Shown in pieces: positions 46,901 through 55,542 of a stretch of DNA of 64,000 nt (its first letter is position 1; every line of letters starts with the position of its first letter). The position numbers and the translations under genes were made by a program. The notes beneath the pieces were generated by a model. The model ran no database searches and had not been told where the DNA came from. It saw only the letters and a list, made by a program, of their open reading frames with translations. The stretch is taken from the NCBI GenBank assembly GCA_002694685.1, contig NZMW01000012.1:34556-98555 (forward strand), written 5' to 3'. Origin of the DNA: Balneola sp. (GTDB lineage: Bacteria > Bacteroidota > Rhodothermia > Balneolales > Balneolaceae).

Positions 46901-47588
46901 TTAGTAATGTATTTCTATCCAGATTTGACCAGGTTCCTGTGACAATTCGAACAGTTTGAAAAGTGAAAGGCTCTATCAAAGTTGTTAAAAACAAATCATC
47001 TGAACCTGCAGCAAAATTTAATGCCAATAAATAAATAAGCAGGAAGAAAAAGGACTGAATATAGACTAAAAGAAGCTTTCTGGTTAATAATCCAGTCACA
47101 AAAAATAATGCACTGCTAAAGAATAGCGTAGGAATGATCAACCCAACGAATGGCTGAAGATATGCCAGGAAGTTGAATGAGACGAAGTCAGTCGGATCTT
47201 GCCATGGCAAGAAGGGTGATGACATAATTCCTAAGGGGAGAGCAAGGAAAATTATAATCACTGTTACAAAAGATCCTAAGAATCTTCCCATTAAATATTC
47301 CCATTTAGTGAATGGAAAAGAGAAAAAAAGTGAATGCGTGTTGCTACTGAAGTCCCTTATAATAGAAGTCCCTGCAATCATGGAGACAATCAATAAAAAT
47401 AAGGCAGATGTAATTCCCATAGTGCGGGCAATGATCACAGGTGAGTTCTTAGCCACTACAACAACTTGTCCTTCAAATAGAAAGTCGACCGCGACAAGTG
47501 AGAAAAGAAATAAGACTAAAAAGTATAGATAAGTATCGAAGCGGTGGGCTCTGAATGATAGTTCGAATCGAAAAATTTCTGTAAACAT
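43974..47588 (-). CDS. ABC transporter permease fused to M1 aminopeptidase (copy 2)
   Basis: This 1204-residue paralogue of 37337-40909 keeps the two-part layout: a permease with repeated hydrophobic segments up to about residue 600, then an extracytoplasmic M1 peptidase. The zinc site HEVSHQWWGD is near residue 934 and the third ligand Glu in LISETLAQYSAL. Similar stretches such as SGELIWKERDERVNYVADSL correspond to SGEWVWKERSEDFHLILDAT in copy 1. It is 42 bp downstream of its ATPase gene. Divergence between the copies is large, so the duplication is not recent. Confidence 0.9.
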   Translation of the reverse strand: MFTEIFRFELSFRAHRFDTYLYFLVLFLFSLVAVDFLFEGQVVVVAKNSPVIIARTMGITSALFLLIVSMIAGTSIIRDFSSNTHSLFFSFPFTKWEYLMGRFLGSFVTVIIIFLALPLGIMSSPFLPWQDPTDFVSFNFLAYLQPFVGLIIPTLFFSSALFFVTGLLTRKLLLVYIQSFFFLLIYLLALNFAAGSDDLFLTTLIEPFTFQTVRIVTGTWSNLDRNTLLIPIEGVLLANRMLWLGFGVITLFIGHYFFKFETQQSSGKKKTLKDTKNSITPDSVIISNPKVVTTFSTSSIFRRLIKQIWFNFRLVVNGVSFWAILLVAVGILLINGFSLGTNFGVDNLPTTYLIVGELVELTIIFFVGIILFYSGELIWKERDERVNYVADSLPTENWSIVVSKILGLVLLLVVLMLLMILSGIGFQAYNNYFDFEIGLYLTAFFLEIFPFLLLMTLVSFSVQLLVNHKYVAHIITVIILATTTIGFQVMGLEHVLVRFGGSFLPTYSDMNGYSNFMESFFWVKMYWISFTVFILILTISLAPRGTETSFKQRIRGIWINFSPNLRNAALFLFLMTVGSGVFVFYNTNVLNEYLSSKEELNLRASYELQLKHYEEYPQPEMDAVSLELDLYPADRSYQLNGSYELINTTDSTIDTLLIQKTPHNLVKLWFPHQSIIESIDSTNSDFGFYKLLLRQSLHPDETASLKFQQSFNPTGFSSELNPNLVSNGTLIDNFQFPSIGYLEDIEISDPTFRDQLSLAEKKRSAVLSDVTFGQIGKAAGDGEYIDFELIVSTDSNQIAVAPGKLLDTWVSDDRAYFHYSSKQKISNLYAIVSAEYETLTSAIKLTNNSDSIDLEIYYHPGHEFNVGSMMNGMERSLRYFSEHFSAFQFDQLRIVEVPLYHNRAQSLPGLITVAENMGFTLDIRDEETPDLPFYITAHEVSHQWWGDQVNPAKVQGQTLISETLAQYSALSIFRNTFSKDQVDEFLEWNMRQYFKQRPQESVEEMPLHLVESGQDYIYYRKGLIAMNAFQKLVSEEAVNAALAQFITDWNSFSGDKHLDSNRYPISTDLLGYFYAVTPDSLINEVKEIFEEIVIYDNKIEQVGAQELSSNQFEVKLKLSLNKLRVVGIENEQALEFTRPIEISFYQFDESGKKTLIEKIEIKENFKESDYTYTFSQRPDLLVLDPDLTFLDKNISDNKRQIDCE

Positions 47589-47630
47589 GATGTATAATTT
47601 AAAAAGGGTAGGTTGAAGAATGACGAGTAT

Positions 47631-48500
47631 TCAGGAGTGAACTTTATTGAAATACACGTGATTGAGGTCGGGTTCCACGGGAAGGAATCCCTGGCCGGGA
47701 TCAGATTCAGAATAAATGTAAATGAGTGGTTTTCCCTGAAATAACTGTTCAGCGATTACTGAATATTCTTCTTTATAGTCATGAATCTGGCTTCTGGATA
47801 TTTGCCGGGAGAACACTTTTCCCTCAATCTCATTAATAGCTTGTTGAGGGCTTCCTTTCCAAAGTAGTTTCCCGGAATTAAGAATCGCCATATTGGTACA
47901 AAGCTCTTTCACATCATCCACAAAATGGGTAGATAGAATTACGATTGCTTCCTGACCTAATTCACTAAGTAGATTATGAAACCGATTACGTTCCGTTGGA
48001 TCTAGTCCGGCCGTAGGTTCATCCACAATGATCAAACTTGGATTAGCCAATAAAGCCTGAGCAATGCCAAAGCGTTGTTTCATACCCCCGGAAAATCCGC
48101 CTAGTTTTTTCTTTCGGTGTTGAAATAAGTTGGTCTGATCTAATAAATAGTCGACCCGCTCTTTTCGAGTTTTTCGATCTGATATTCCTTTTAGAACTGC
48201 AAAATGATCTAGCAAGATCTCAGCGGTCATAGTAGGGTATACACCAAATTCCTGAGGTAAATAGCCAAGTGATTTTCTGATATACTGTGGATGTTCCTCC
48301 ACGTTTATTTGATTCAAGATGACTGAACCTGAATCGGGTTTTTGAAGCGTTGCTATCGTTCTCATTAAGCTTGACTTGCCCGCTCCATTTGGACCTAAAA
48401 GTCCGAATAAGCCATTGTTAATTTCGATTGAAACACCTTTAAGTGCTTCAACGCCGTTGGGATAAGTTTTGGATAGGTTTGATATTGATAATGTGTTCAT
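47631..48500 (-). CDS. ABC transporter ATP-binding protein (copy 2)
   Basis: This ATPase is about 289 residues long. It has Walker A GPNGAGKSS near residue 36, signature FSGGMKQRFG, Walker B LIIVDEPTAGLDPTE and the switch His in LSTH. The frame is open for 23 codons upstream (to 48569). The ATG at 48500 gives MNTLSISNLSKTYPNG, which aligns with the start of copy 1, and is preferred. It should work with the permease/M1 protein of 43974-47588. It is divergent from the second LytS kinase gene. Confidence 0.94.
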   Translation of the reverse strand: MNTLSISNLSKTYPNGVEALKGVSIEINNGLFGLLGPNGAGKSSLMRTIATLQKPDSGSVILNQINVEEHPQYIRKSLGYLPQEFGVYPTMTAEILLDHFAVLKGISDRKTRKERVDYLLDQTNLFQHRKKKLGGFSGGMKQRFGIAQALLANPSLIIVDEPTAGLDPTERNRFHNLLSELGQEAIVILSTHFVDDVKELCTNMAILNSGKLLWKGSPQQAINEIEGKVFSRQISRSQIHDYKEEYSVIAEQLFQGKPLIYIYSESDPGQGFLPVEPDLNHVYFNKVHS

Positions 48501-48702
48501 AGCTTTGAATAGGTTTTTGAACAAATCTATTAAAGCAATGCGTTGCTCCGAAGAAACTGGGATCAACAATACCGTTCATCATCCGGAAAGCTGTTATCTA
48601 TATGTGAAGTAACTTCATCACACTGTATGGGATGTTTACCACTGGTATTCGTCCGTTTGTCAACTCTTTTGATTGGGGATGTATTCATACCTACTTTTGT
48701 AC

Positions 48703-49500
48703 ATGATTTCATTTATAAAAAAGCGCGGATTACTCTTAATCATACTTACCTATATCGGGTTATTCATCCTGATGGTGATATCCGGCGGGATGGAAAACGG
48801 GGATGACCTGGAAGCATTTTCTGCTGTAGCCATGATGATTTTCGGGTTAGTGGTGGTGATTCCCTGGCTGATCTGGAGAATACGCTCGTTGCTTCAACTG
48901 AAGCATGAAAAGGAAAAAACGGAGTTACTGCATTTAAAAAGTCAGGTGAATCCTCATTTCTTTTTTAACACACTTAATAATCTGTATGCATTAGTGGGAA
49001 AAGATTCTGTAAAGGCACGGAATATGATCCTGAAACTATCCGATATGATGCGGTACAGCGTATATGAGGGAGAAAAAGAATGGGTGACACTGGAACAAGA
49101 AGTTGAATACCTGAGAAACTATATTGAGCTGCATAAAATGCGGTATCACAAAGAAATAAGTGTCTCATTTACTACAGACATCCAGGAAGAGGGATATAAG
49201 GTTATGCCATTGCTGTTTATCATACTACTGGAAAATGCATTCAAGCATGGGGTCGAACAGCTGAAAGAAGATGCGTACGTTCGCATTAATATGATCGCCA
49301 ACCGGAAGGTGCTGAACTTCTCAATTGAAAATAATTATGATGAAGAATCACTGGAAGCGAATGCGAAAAAGAAAGAGCAGGGTATAGGCTTGAAAAACCT
49401 GAAACGCCGGTTAGAACTGGCCTACCCTAAAAAACATTTGTTGAACACTTCTAAAGCAGATGGTATATACAAAGCGCAACTGTCGATCGAGCTGACATAA
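48703..49500 (+). CDS. LytS-type histidine kinase (copy 2), short membrane part
   Basis: This kinase is about 265 residues long. It has only two hydrophobic segments (residues about 9-25 and 40-58), whereas copy 1 has about six, so the sensing part has been reduced. The core is intact: SQVNPHFFFNTLNNLYALVG, PLLFIILLENAFKHG and QGIGLKNLKRRLELAYP. A longer frame starts at TTG 48673, but ATG 48703 begins with MISFIKKRG before the first helix and looks more natural. It is followed by the regulator gene with one base between. Confidence 0.9.
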   Translation: MISFIKKRGLLLIILTYIGLFILMVISGGMENGDDLEAFSAVAMMIFGLVVVIPWLIWRIRSLLQLKHEKEKTELLHLKSQVNPHFFFNTLNNLYALVGKDSVKARNMILKLSDMMRYSVYEGEKEWVTLEQEVEYLRNYIELHKMRYHKEISVSFTTDIQEEGYKVMPLLFIILLENAFKHGVEQLKEDAYVRINMIANRKVLNFSIENNYDEESLEANAKKKEQGIGLKNLKRRLELAYPKKHLLNTSKADGIYKAQLSIELT

Positions 49501-49501
49501 T

Positions 49502-50227
49502 ATGATTAGTTACCTGATAATAGATGATGAGTATCTGGCCCATGAAGTGATTCGGGAGTATTGCGATATGCTGCCTTACCTGCAGCTGGCCAAAAGCTGT
49601 TACAACGCCCTGGAAGCGGCTGAGTATCTCAGGGAGCATAAAGTCGATCTCATATTCCTGGACTTAAATATGCCCAAATTAAAAGGCTTCGAGTTTCTGA
49701 AAACACTGGTTGAGCCGCCCAAAGTGATTGTAACCACAGCCTACAGTGAATTTGCTTTGGAAGGCTATGAACTCAACGTGGCAGACTATTTATTAAAGCC
49801 TTTCAGTTTCGAACGTTTTCTGAAAGCGGTAAATAAAGCAACAAGCAGCACCAAAACCAGTGGGGATGGGAGCGGGAGTAATGTGGTGATTTCTGATCCT
49901 GGAAATGCCGGTGATAAGCCCGGCACAGTTTTCCTTCGAGAAAACAAGAAATATGTGCAGGTGACTATAGATGATATCCTGTATCTGGAAGCTTCCGGGA
50001 ATTATGTGAAAGTTATTACCAGTTCGGGTACGATAACGGTTAGAGAAACGATTGCAGAAATGCTGGACATACTTTCATCGGGAGAGTTTCTTCAAGTTCA
50101 CAAATCATTTGTGGTGGCTGTCGGGCATATTAAAAGTGTTCAGGGTAATCGTATTTTTCTGAAAGAGGATCACAATATCCCTATCGGAAAGGTTTACAAA
50201 ATGAATGTAAACGGGTTATTAAAATAG
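49502..50227 (+). CDS. LytTR response regulator (copy 2)
   Basis: This 241-residue protein has a receiver domain (YLIIDDEYLAHEVI, phospho-Asp in LIFLDLNMPKLKG near residue 54) and a C-terminal LytTR domain (IDDILYLEASGNYVKVITSS, FLQVHKSFVVAVGHIK). It is a paralogue of 43135-43854, and both share VEPPKVIVTTAYSEFALEGY-like residues. It probably controls the second ABC/M1 unit. Because the two regulators are closely related, cross-talk between the tandem modules is possible. Confidence 0.94.
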   Translation: MISYLIIDDEYLAHEVIREYCDMLPYLQLAKSCYNALEAAEYLREHKVDLIFLDLNMPKLKGFEFLKTLVEPPKVIVTTAYSEFALEGYELNVADYLLKPFSFERFLKAVNKATSSTKTSGDGSGSNVVISDPGNAGDKPGTVFLRENKKYVQVTIDDILYLEASGNYVKVITSSGTITVRETIAEMLDILSSGEFLQVHKSFVVAVGHIKSVQGNRIFLKEDHNIPIGKVYKMNVNGLLK

Positions 50228-50548
50228 TGCCGTTTATTTGCGGTTTGAAACTATACAACCCAAATAGAGTTCTACCGAAGAGTTTTAAGATTATTACTAA
50301 TCATATTGAACCATGTACATAGAATCTTTTAAGGTGGACATAAGGCAAATCTTTTTTTATGTGGATGACTTTTTGTCGGTTGATGAAGAATCGGCTATGG
50401 CAAATTATTATGCTATTCTAAAACAGTAGTCGGAATACCGAGCATTGAGTCATGTCCACTTGATGCCGAGGCTTTACGGTGACTATCTCTTAATTATGAA
50501 GGGGCTAAAGGTTAGTATAATGTGTGCTTTAATGCCATTTATACATGG
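50228..50548. other. Spacer with a dispersed-repeat copy
   Basis: This 320-bp spacer holds no supported gene. A short frame at 50313-50429 (38 codons, ATG to TAG) begins within the repeat that is described separately. It resembles no family I know and is not called as a gene. No hairpin terminator is clear after the regulator gene. Confidence 0.4.
50318..50358 (+). repeat. Dispersed 41-bp repeat, copy A
   Basis: The segment starting CATAGAATCTTTTAAGG matches the one at 54175-54215 at 35 of 41 positions by direct comparison, on the same strand. Both are in non-coding spacers of the same accessory region. The origin is unknown; a degraded repeat family or the remnant of a coding sequence are possible. 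Confidence 0.5.
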
Positions 50549-50952
50549 TTATGAGCTTTTTTGTCTCTTCAGTATTTTGACAATTCTATTATTTATGATT
50601 TCTAACAAGTTCCAATTGTAGAGTTCAGGATCAGTCGTACTGTAGAACGTAACAACAACCGCATCAAGGTCTTTGTGATAATTTGCAAAACTCTGGTATC
50701 CTGGAACCCAGCCTTCAAGAAAATAAGATATAGTTACTTCCTCACCTTCTGGGCTTAACAAAAAGCTCCGACAAACACCGTCGAAAACAAAGTATTCCTT
50801 GTTATTTTTTTCCCTCTACCAATAAATACATCTCCTTTTTCATAATCCTCAATTACAATCAAGTCACTCATGAGATCTAATGACCCCTCCGATACAGGTG
50901 ACACTTTGTTGACTAATAGTCTTGTTCGTTCTTTAATCTGTTTGAAGTTCAT
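50549..50952 (-). pseudogene. Chimeric, frameshifted Crp-like/serine hydrolase pseudogene
   Basis: The upstream part (MNFKQIKERTRLLVNKVSP and EDYEKGDVFIGRGKK) and, after a one-base shift in a run of seven A at about 50810-50816, the stretch NKEYFVFDGVCRSFLLSPEG and EEVTISYF are the N-terminal cNMP-binding domain of a Crp/Fnr-type regulator. Directly after this the sequence becomes GWVPGYQSFANYHKDLDAVV and PELYNWNLLEIINNRI, the end of a beta-lactamase-like serine hydrolase. Neither half is complete: there is no HTH and no catalytic S-x-x-K. The gene is a recombined, frameshifted remnant unless the A run is slipped during expression. Confidence 0.6.
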
Positions 50953-51005
50953 GATTATCTTTTCTTTGCTATAACGTTTAATATAAAATGCGTTTTAATG
51001 CAGTT

Positions 51006-52124
51006 TTACGTAGTGTTAGTGATTGTCGGCTTCTTTTCTAAAGTTACGCTAAACAGTTCTTCTTTTTTATCTCTTCCTTTCAGTTCTATTTCTCCTTTAG
51101 AGCTATATTGATAGTTTAAATGGGGTAATAATTCTTTAATTGCACCTGAGATCAGTAAGTCAGATTTTAATTCCTTACAAAGACTTTGGATTCTAGCGGT
51201 TGTATTTAAGACATCCCCAGTAAATACGATTTCCTTTTTTAAGGCTCCAATTTCTCCAATAGTGACTTCACCGAAATGGATCCCTGCTCTGAATCCAATT
51301 TCAACGCCAAATTCATGAAATAAAACTTCTTTTTGTTTATTGAGATAATCGCTTATGTCAAAGAAGCATTTGATGCAGTTTTCCTGGTTAATGCCCTTTT
51401 CAGGTTTCCATGAAATCACGATTTCATCTCCTATGTACTGGTAGACTTCACCGAATGAATTAATGATGGGGTCTGACATAATATTGTAATAGGTGTCCAG
51501 TAATTTGAAGTATTTTACATGGCCTAGAGTTTCGGCTATTGTAGTCGAAGATTTCATGTCTAGGAACATGAAAATCCGCTTTTCAATTTTGGGTTTATGG
51601 TATTTCCCGGAGAAAAAATTCAAAAGCAACTGATGACCTAAGTTTTCACTTACAGCAGAATAGATCAAACTAACCATAAGCTTTACAGACAAATGAAATA
51701 AGGTGGTAAGGAAAGAAATACTTATTAGGAATCTACCCAATTGTTGCCAAACATCAACTTTTAGCAAACTTATGCCTGTTTCGAGCGTAAATGCGACAGG
51801 ATATAAGATACCTATAATGGTAATAAATAAGGTCAGGTAGATTAAAAATTTGTATAAAAACTTGGCACTCAGTGTTCGGTTTGAGAATTTTTTCTCTAAA
51901 TAAACCACTTCTAAAATCCCTACAATTAGTCCAATCATTATATTCGCAAGGCTGGCAAAAATTAGCACTGGAATGGTGTAGGTAATATCGGTATCTGGAT
52001 TAAGGTTTCGGTTACGAGTTACATCGAACACTGTTATATCAATTATCCATCCAATCACTAACCAGATAATTGCGAAGGGAATAACCCTTGAAATGTTTCT
52101 TTTCGCTTTTGGAGTTATTTTCAC
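51006..52124 (-). CDS. Membrane-anchored class III adenylate/guanylate cyclase
   Basis: This 372-residue protein has four hydrophobic segments in residues 8-165 and a C-terminal catalytic domain of class III cyclases (residues about 180-370). Visible parts are FMFLDMKSSTTIAETLGH with the first metal Asp, YQYIGDEIVISWKPE with the second Asp, GFRAGIHFGEVTIGEIG and FTGDVLNTTARIQ. It makes a cyclic nucleotide from ATP or GTP in the cytoplasm. A truncated Crp-like cNMP-binding domain remnant lies just upstream at 50549-50952. The start is ATG 52124 and the stop is TAG. Confidence 0.9.
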   Translation of the reverse strand: MKITPKAKRNISRVIPFAIIWLVIGWIIDITVFDVTRNRNLNPDTDITYTIPVLIFASLANIMIGLIVGILEVVYLEKKFSNRTLSAKFLYKFLIYLTLFITIIGILYPVAFTLETGISLLKVDVWQQLGRFLISISFLTTLFHLSVKLMVSLIYSAVSENLGHQLLLNFFSGKYHKPKIEKRIFMFLDMKSSTTIAETLGHVKYFKLLDTYYNIMSDPIINSFGEVYQYIGDEIVISWKPEKGINQENCIKCFFDISDYLNKQKEVLFHEFGVEIGFRAGIHFGEVTIGEIGALKKEIVFTGDVLNTTARIQSLCKELKSDLLISGAIKELLPHLNYQYSSKGEIELKGRDKKEELFSVTLEKKPTITNTT

Positions 52125-52296
52125 ATTAAGTTGATAATGTTAGTTGCTGGCTCTTATTCTTTAGGTTGTTAGCAAGAGAATGCTACAATCAATAACAATA
52201 ACAGACTAAAACACCTTTTTATATATGCCATTCTATTGGATTTGATTCCTACAATTATTTATGGCGCAGAACGGTCTATTAGGTGCAGTGTTTTAT

Positions 52297-53151
52297 TTAT
52301 AATTTTTCTTTAATCGCTTTTATCCAAAAGAAAATCCCAAAAACAGAAGTTACAATTGCAAACATAATTCCGTTTTCACCAAGCCAATGCTCTGTTCCTT
52401 CAAATTTTATGGTTAGAGGTGGCATTATTTTTTGAATGTACACATTACTGACGGCATGAAATAGTACTGCTGGCCATAGACTTTTAGATTTAAAAGTGTA
52501 ATACGTCATAATAAATGAGATAGAAATAATTACGATAAAGAAGGTGATAAATTCTAATAGCACATTATTACTATAGTAAACAAGTAGCGGCCAATGCCAG
52601 GCAGCCCAGATAAGCCCACTAAAAACAGATACTCCAGTAAAGGAAAGCACCTTTCTTAATTCATAGATAAAAAAGCCTCTCCAGCCAATTTCTTCTCCTA
52701 AGGTTGTGGCTGAAGCTCTAATTACTTCAACAGTACCTAATAGACTAATTGCAATAATCGTTATCGAAGTTGTATTTAAAGTGCCAATTCCAAACAAACC
52801 AAGGTCTTTACCCCATTCTGTAATAGCTTCTTTGTTGGCTAGATCTCCAAATCCTAAAGTCCAAATTAGTATGTAAGTAATTATACCATATAAGGCAGGA
52901 ATAACATAAGACCATCGGATATATTTCCAATTTCCCCAATTCCAATGTAGTGATGAGACTTTACGTCCTTTAGTTTTTAAGGTAATAAATGCAGCTATTG
53001 CGGGACACCACATGATAGCTCCAACATATATTCGTGAAGGATATAAATTTACTATGGCATAATGGAAAGGCGAAGTAAGAACAACAACTAATACAAGAAA
53101 CAAAAATATTGTTTTCCACGCTTCTTTTCGTTCCGAAGATTTTTCCAGCAT
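52297..53151 (-). CDS. CPBP-family intramembrane protease (copy 1)
   Basis: This 284-residue protein has about eight membrane segments and the CPBP/Abi motifs: LGEEIGWRGFFIYELRK near residue 152 with the Glu pair, WAAWHWPLLVYY with the following His, and PAVLFHAVSNVYIQ as the last His motif. Such proteins are glutamic intramembrane proteases (Rce1-like). Some mature bacteriocins or protect against them. The substrate is unknown here. It is a close paralogue of 55543-56397, sharing SFIMTYYTFKSKSLWPAV almost exactly. The start is ATG 53151. Confidence 0.92.
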   Translation of the reverse strand: MLEKSSERKEAWKTIFLFLVLVVVLTSPFHYAIVNLYPSRIYVGAIMWCPAIAAFITLKTKGRKVSSLHWNWGNWKYIRWSYVIPALYGIITYILIWTLGFGDLANKEAITEWGKDLGLFGIGTLNTTSITIIAISLLGTVEVIRASATTLGEEIGWRGFFIYELRKVLSFTGVSVFSGLIWAAWHWPLLVYYSNNVLLEFITFFIVIISISFIMTYYTFKSKSLWPAVLFHAVSNVYIQKIMPPLTIKFEGTEHWLGENGIMFAIVTSVFGIFFWIKAIKEKL

Positions 53152-53272
53152 TATTTTTTAACAATTGGTTTGCTCATCGAAGACGAAACGATTATGAATT
53201 TGTTACATTGCGACTAACGGTCTTGTATATGAGCTATGTACGTTGTTACCAAAGGTATTTTCTACAATATTA

Positions 53273-54100
53273 TCAATTCTCTTGATTAATGTAGATTAAA
53301 CCTTCGTACAAAGCTATTAATGGTACAGAGCGATGGTTTTCCTTGTCAAAATACTTTATATCGACATTTAGAGGTTCTTCCGATTTCTTTGTGATTAATT
53401 CATAGAGATAGTCGTGTCTTTTTTTATTCCGCTCGTAACTAGCCTCTCCTTGATTGGCAGTAGCTATATAAAGTTTTTTATTCAATGATATTGATGAAAT
53501 AGAATCAACTTTGTTTTTCATCATCTCTTCACTCCACCAAATACTTGGGTCTATAGAAATGTAAGCATTGAAAACGCTATTTCTATCCATATAAGAATTT
53601 AATGTAAGTAGACCTCCTAAAGAATGTCCAACGAGAGTTCTAGACGGTTCTGTTCTATAATTTTCATCAACATATGGTATTAGCTCTTTCTCAATGAAAT
53701 TCAAAAAATTCCTTCCATCTCCCATAGTATTTGGTCGTTTCGTCTTAATTTTTGTAACGGTAAAATCTCGTTCACGGTCAATATTTTCTATGGCTAGAAT
53801 AATACTTTCTGGCATTAAATTGTTTCGGTTTCTATTGGAACTCATAAAATGTACTATTCCAGATGCTGTTTTAAAATGAGTATATCCATCCAATAATATG
53901 ATAATTGGATATTTTTTCGCCACTTCAATTGAATCATTATATGAATCAGGAATACTTATTAAACAAGTTCTTTCTTCATTTAAAATATTAGATTTAATAA
54001 TGAACTGACTTCCAGTTATAATATCCGTTTTATTCTGTCCGAACGTCGTTTGTGCTCCGAAAAGAAGAATACATAAAATTACAAATGTAAAAGTTCTCAT
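53273..54100 (-). CDS. Secreted esterase of the Fes/esterase D-like alpha/beta hydrolase family
   Basis: This 275-residue protein has a signal peptide (residues 1-22). The nucleophile elbow is VGHSLGGLLTLN with the Ser near residue 159. The early stretch ISIPDSYND followed by YPIIILLDGYTHF and the later SIDPSIWWSEE are typical of the putative esterase family (PF00756), which includes Fes-like siderophore esterases and S-formylglutathione hydrolases. The His of the triad should be in KENHRSVPLIAL near the end. The true substrate is unknown. No siderophore genes are near. Confidence 0.9.
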   Translation of the reverse strand: MRTFTFVILCILLFGAQTTFGQNKTDIITGSQFIIKSNILNEERTCLISIPDSYNDSIEVAKKYPIIILLDGYTHFKTASGIVHFMSSNRNRNNLMPESIILAIENIDRERDFTVTKIKTKRPNTMGDGRNFLNFIEKELIPYVDENYRTEPSRTLVGHSLGGLLTLNSYMDRNSVFNAYISIDPSIWWSEEMMKNKVDSISSISLNKKLYIATANQGEASYERNKKRHDYLYELITKKSEEPLNVDIKYFDKENHRSVPLIALYEGLIYINQEN

Positions 54101-54174
54101 AGTTTGCTTTATTTGGTAACAACAGAGTAAAGTGAACTGAGTTCATCATATCACAGTTTGATGATTAAGTTTTT

Positions 54175-54215
54175 CATAGAACCTTTGAAGGTGGTCATAA
54201 AGTAAATCTTTGTTT
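54175..54215 (+). repeat. Dispersed 41-bp repeat, copy B
   Basis: This is the second copy of the segment at 50318-50358, starting CATAGAACCTTTGAAGG, matching at 35 of 41 positions. It lies just downstream of the stop of the DUF4386 gene (54227, minus strand). Confidence 0.5.
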
Positions 54216-54226
54216 CTCGGGTATTA

Positions 54227-54910
54227 CTAAGTGATTGAGGTATCTGACCTGATCCCAAAAATGAGCAAATACCCGATCATCCAGAATTCGCCGACAGTAG
54301 CAGGAATGGTTAGGTATTCAGTGAAAGAAGACTCTATTCCCGAATAATGGAAAAAAGTACTCAGCATATAACCAAAGCCACCGATAATAAGGGTATATCC
54401 TAACCAAACAGGCATTCTGCGTGAATGGGTAACGATATATCCCATTGGAATAAGCCATAGTCCAAAAAAGAGACTTCCAACAGCCCAGGCATTACTGATT
54501 ATGTTGTGAAAAACTGCAATTAACAGGATCTGCTCATCAGTCACCAGAGAAGAAGAAGCAACATTAATCATCGACCCCATAGCTATAGCACTGATCATAA
54601 TAGCTACTGCATTAACGGTACCCCAGATAGCCAAAGACCAGGCTGCCCATTCATTAATGAGTCTGAATAATTTATAAAACCAAACAGCAGCCAGTACTTG
54701 TGATAAAACTATCACTAATTCCAGCAACAGACGGGTTCGGATAATCGATTCATTTTCAATGATATTTTGAAGGGTTGCAGCAGGGTCGCCGGTGATAAAC
54801 ACTTTGGGATGAAAAACAAGAAATCCTAGTACTCCGAAAACCGCTAATGACAAATACCAGATACCCGTAATTCTGGCATTTTTTTTAAGTGACTGATGTG
54901 ATGAACTCAT
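54227..54910 (-). CDS. DUF4386 membrane protein
   Basis: This 227-residue protein has about six membrane segments. The start ARITGIWYLSLAVFGVLGFL, the central LRLINEWAAWSLAIWGTVNA-like stretch and the later GLWLIPMGYIVTHSRRMPVW fit the DUF4386 family, which is common in Bacteroidota and Actinobacteriota and has no known function. The start is ATG 54910 and the stop is TAA/TGA near 54227. It is the downstream neighbour of a lipoprotein gene 10 bp away, which may indicate one operon. Confidence 0.85.
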   Translation of the reverse strand: MSSSHQSLKKNARITGIWYLSLAVFGVLGFLVFHPKVFITGDPAATLQNIIENESIIRTRLLLELVIVLSQVLAAVWFYKLFRLINEWAAWSLAIWGTVNAVAIMISAIAMGSMINVASSSLVTDEQILLIAVFHNIISNAWAVGSLFFGLWLIPMGYIVTHSRRMPVWLGYTLIIGGFGYMLSTFFHYSGIESSFTEYLTIPATVGEFWMIGYLLIFGIRSDTSIT

Positions 54911-54919
54911 TATTAATTA

Positions 54920-55510
54920 TTATGATTTTGAATATTTGATTAATTCTTCTACGTATAGAAAATCACCTTGAGACTGAGTCAGTTTAATAAAGTTTTTTAC
55001 TGACGGAGCATATAACCAAATTTCCTCTTCATCCGCATTATAGCCTCTGGAGTTTGTAGTTTTACCGGTGTATTTGATGGTATATGCCATGAATGTGCCG
55101 GCTTCTACCGTTTCCTCCTGATAGGACAAAACTTCCGCATCTTGATTTTGAGCCCCCGTAGTACCATCCTGACTGGTCCAGCTGTTTTCATATTTCCATT
55201 TTTTACCTACTTCCAGCGGCCAGTCATACTTAGGTGTTTCGCTTTCATCCACCTTTACAATGTCTACGAGGGGAATGGTGTCATTGCCTATGGTCATGCC
55301 CAAACCTTCATTCATTTGTACGATCATTCGTTTGTCGGTGCCATCTGAACGAACTTCGCCTTCAGTCGTTACACCTTTGTATTTCCAGACCCATGTTTCC
55401 CCAATTTGATAATCTGCTAATGTTGGTTGTTGAGTTATGCCAGAGTTCGAAGAACCATTACATGCACTAAGGATGATCACGGATAAGAGTGTTAAAAATT
55501 GATTTTTCAT
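54920..55510 (-). CDS. Hypothetical lipoprotein
   Basis: The protein is about 196 residues long. The ATG at 55510 gives MKNQFLTLLSVIILSACNGS, a clean lipoprotein signal with Cys near residue 17. An in-frame ATG three codons earlier is less likely. The mature part is beta-rich with several Trp (ETWVWKYKGV, EVGKKWKYENSW, EEIWLYAPSVKNF). This pattern suggests an extracytoplasmic beta-sheet protein, similar in type to DUF3108-like domains. The function is not known. It is 10 bp upstream of the DUF4386 gene. Confidence 0.75.
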   Translation of the reverse strand: MKNQFLTLLSVIILSACNGSSNSGITQQPTLADYQIGETWVWKYKGVTTEGEVRSDGTDKRMIVQMNEGLGMTIGNDTIPLVDIVKVDESETPKYDWPLEVGKKWKYENSWTSQDGTTGAQNQDAEVLSYQEETVEAGTFMAYTIKYTGKTTNSRGYNADEEEIWLYAPSVKNFIKLTQSQGDFLYVEELIKYSKS

Positions 55511-55542
55511 GTTAGGCATATTTTGAATGTGTTAAGTGTTTT

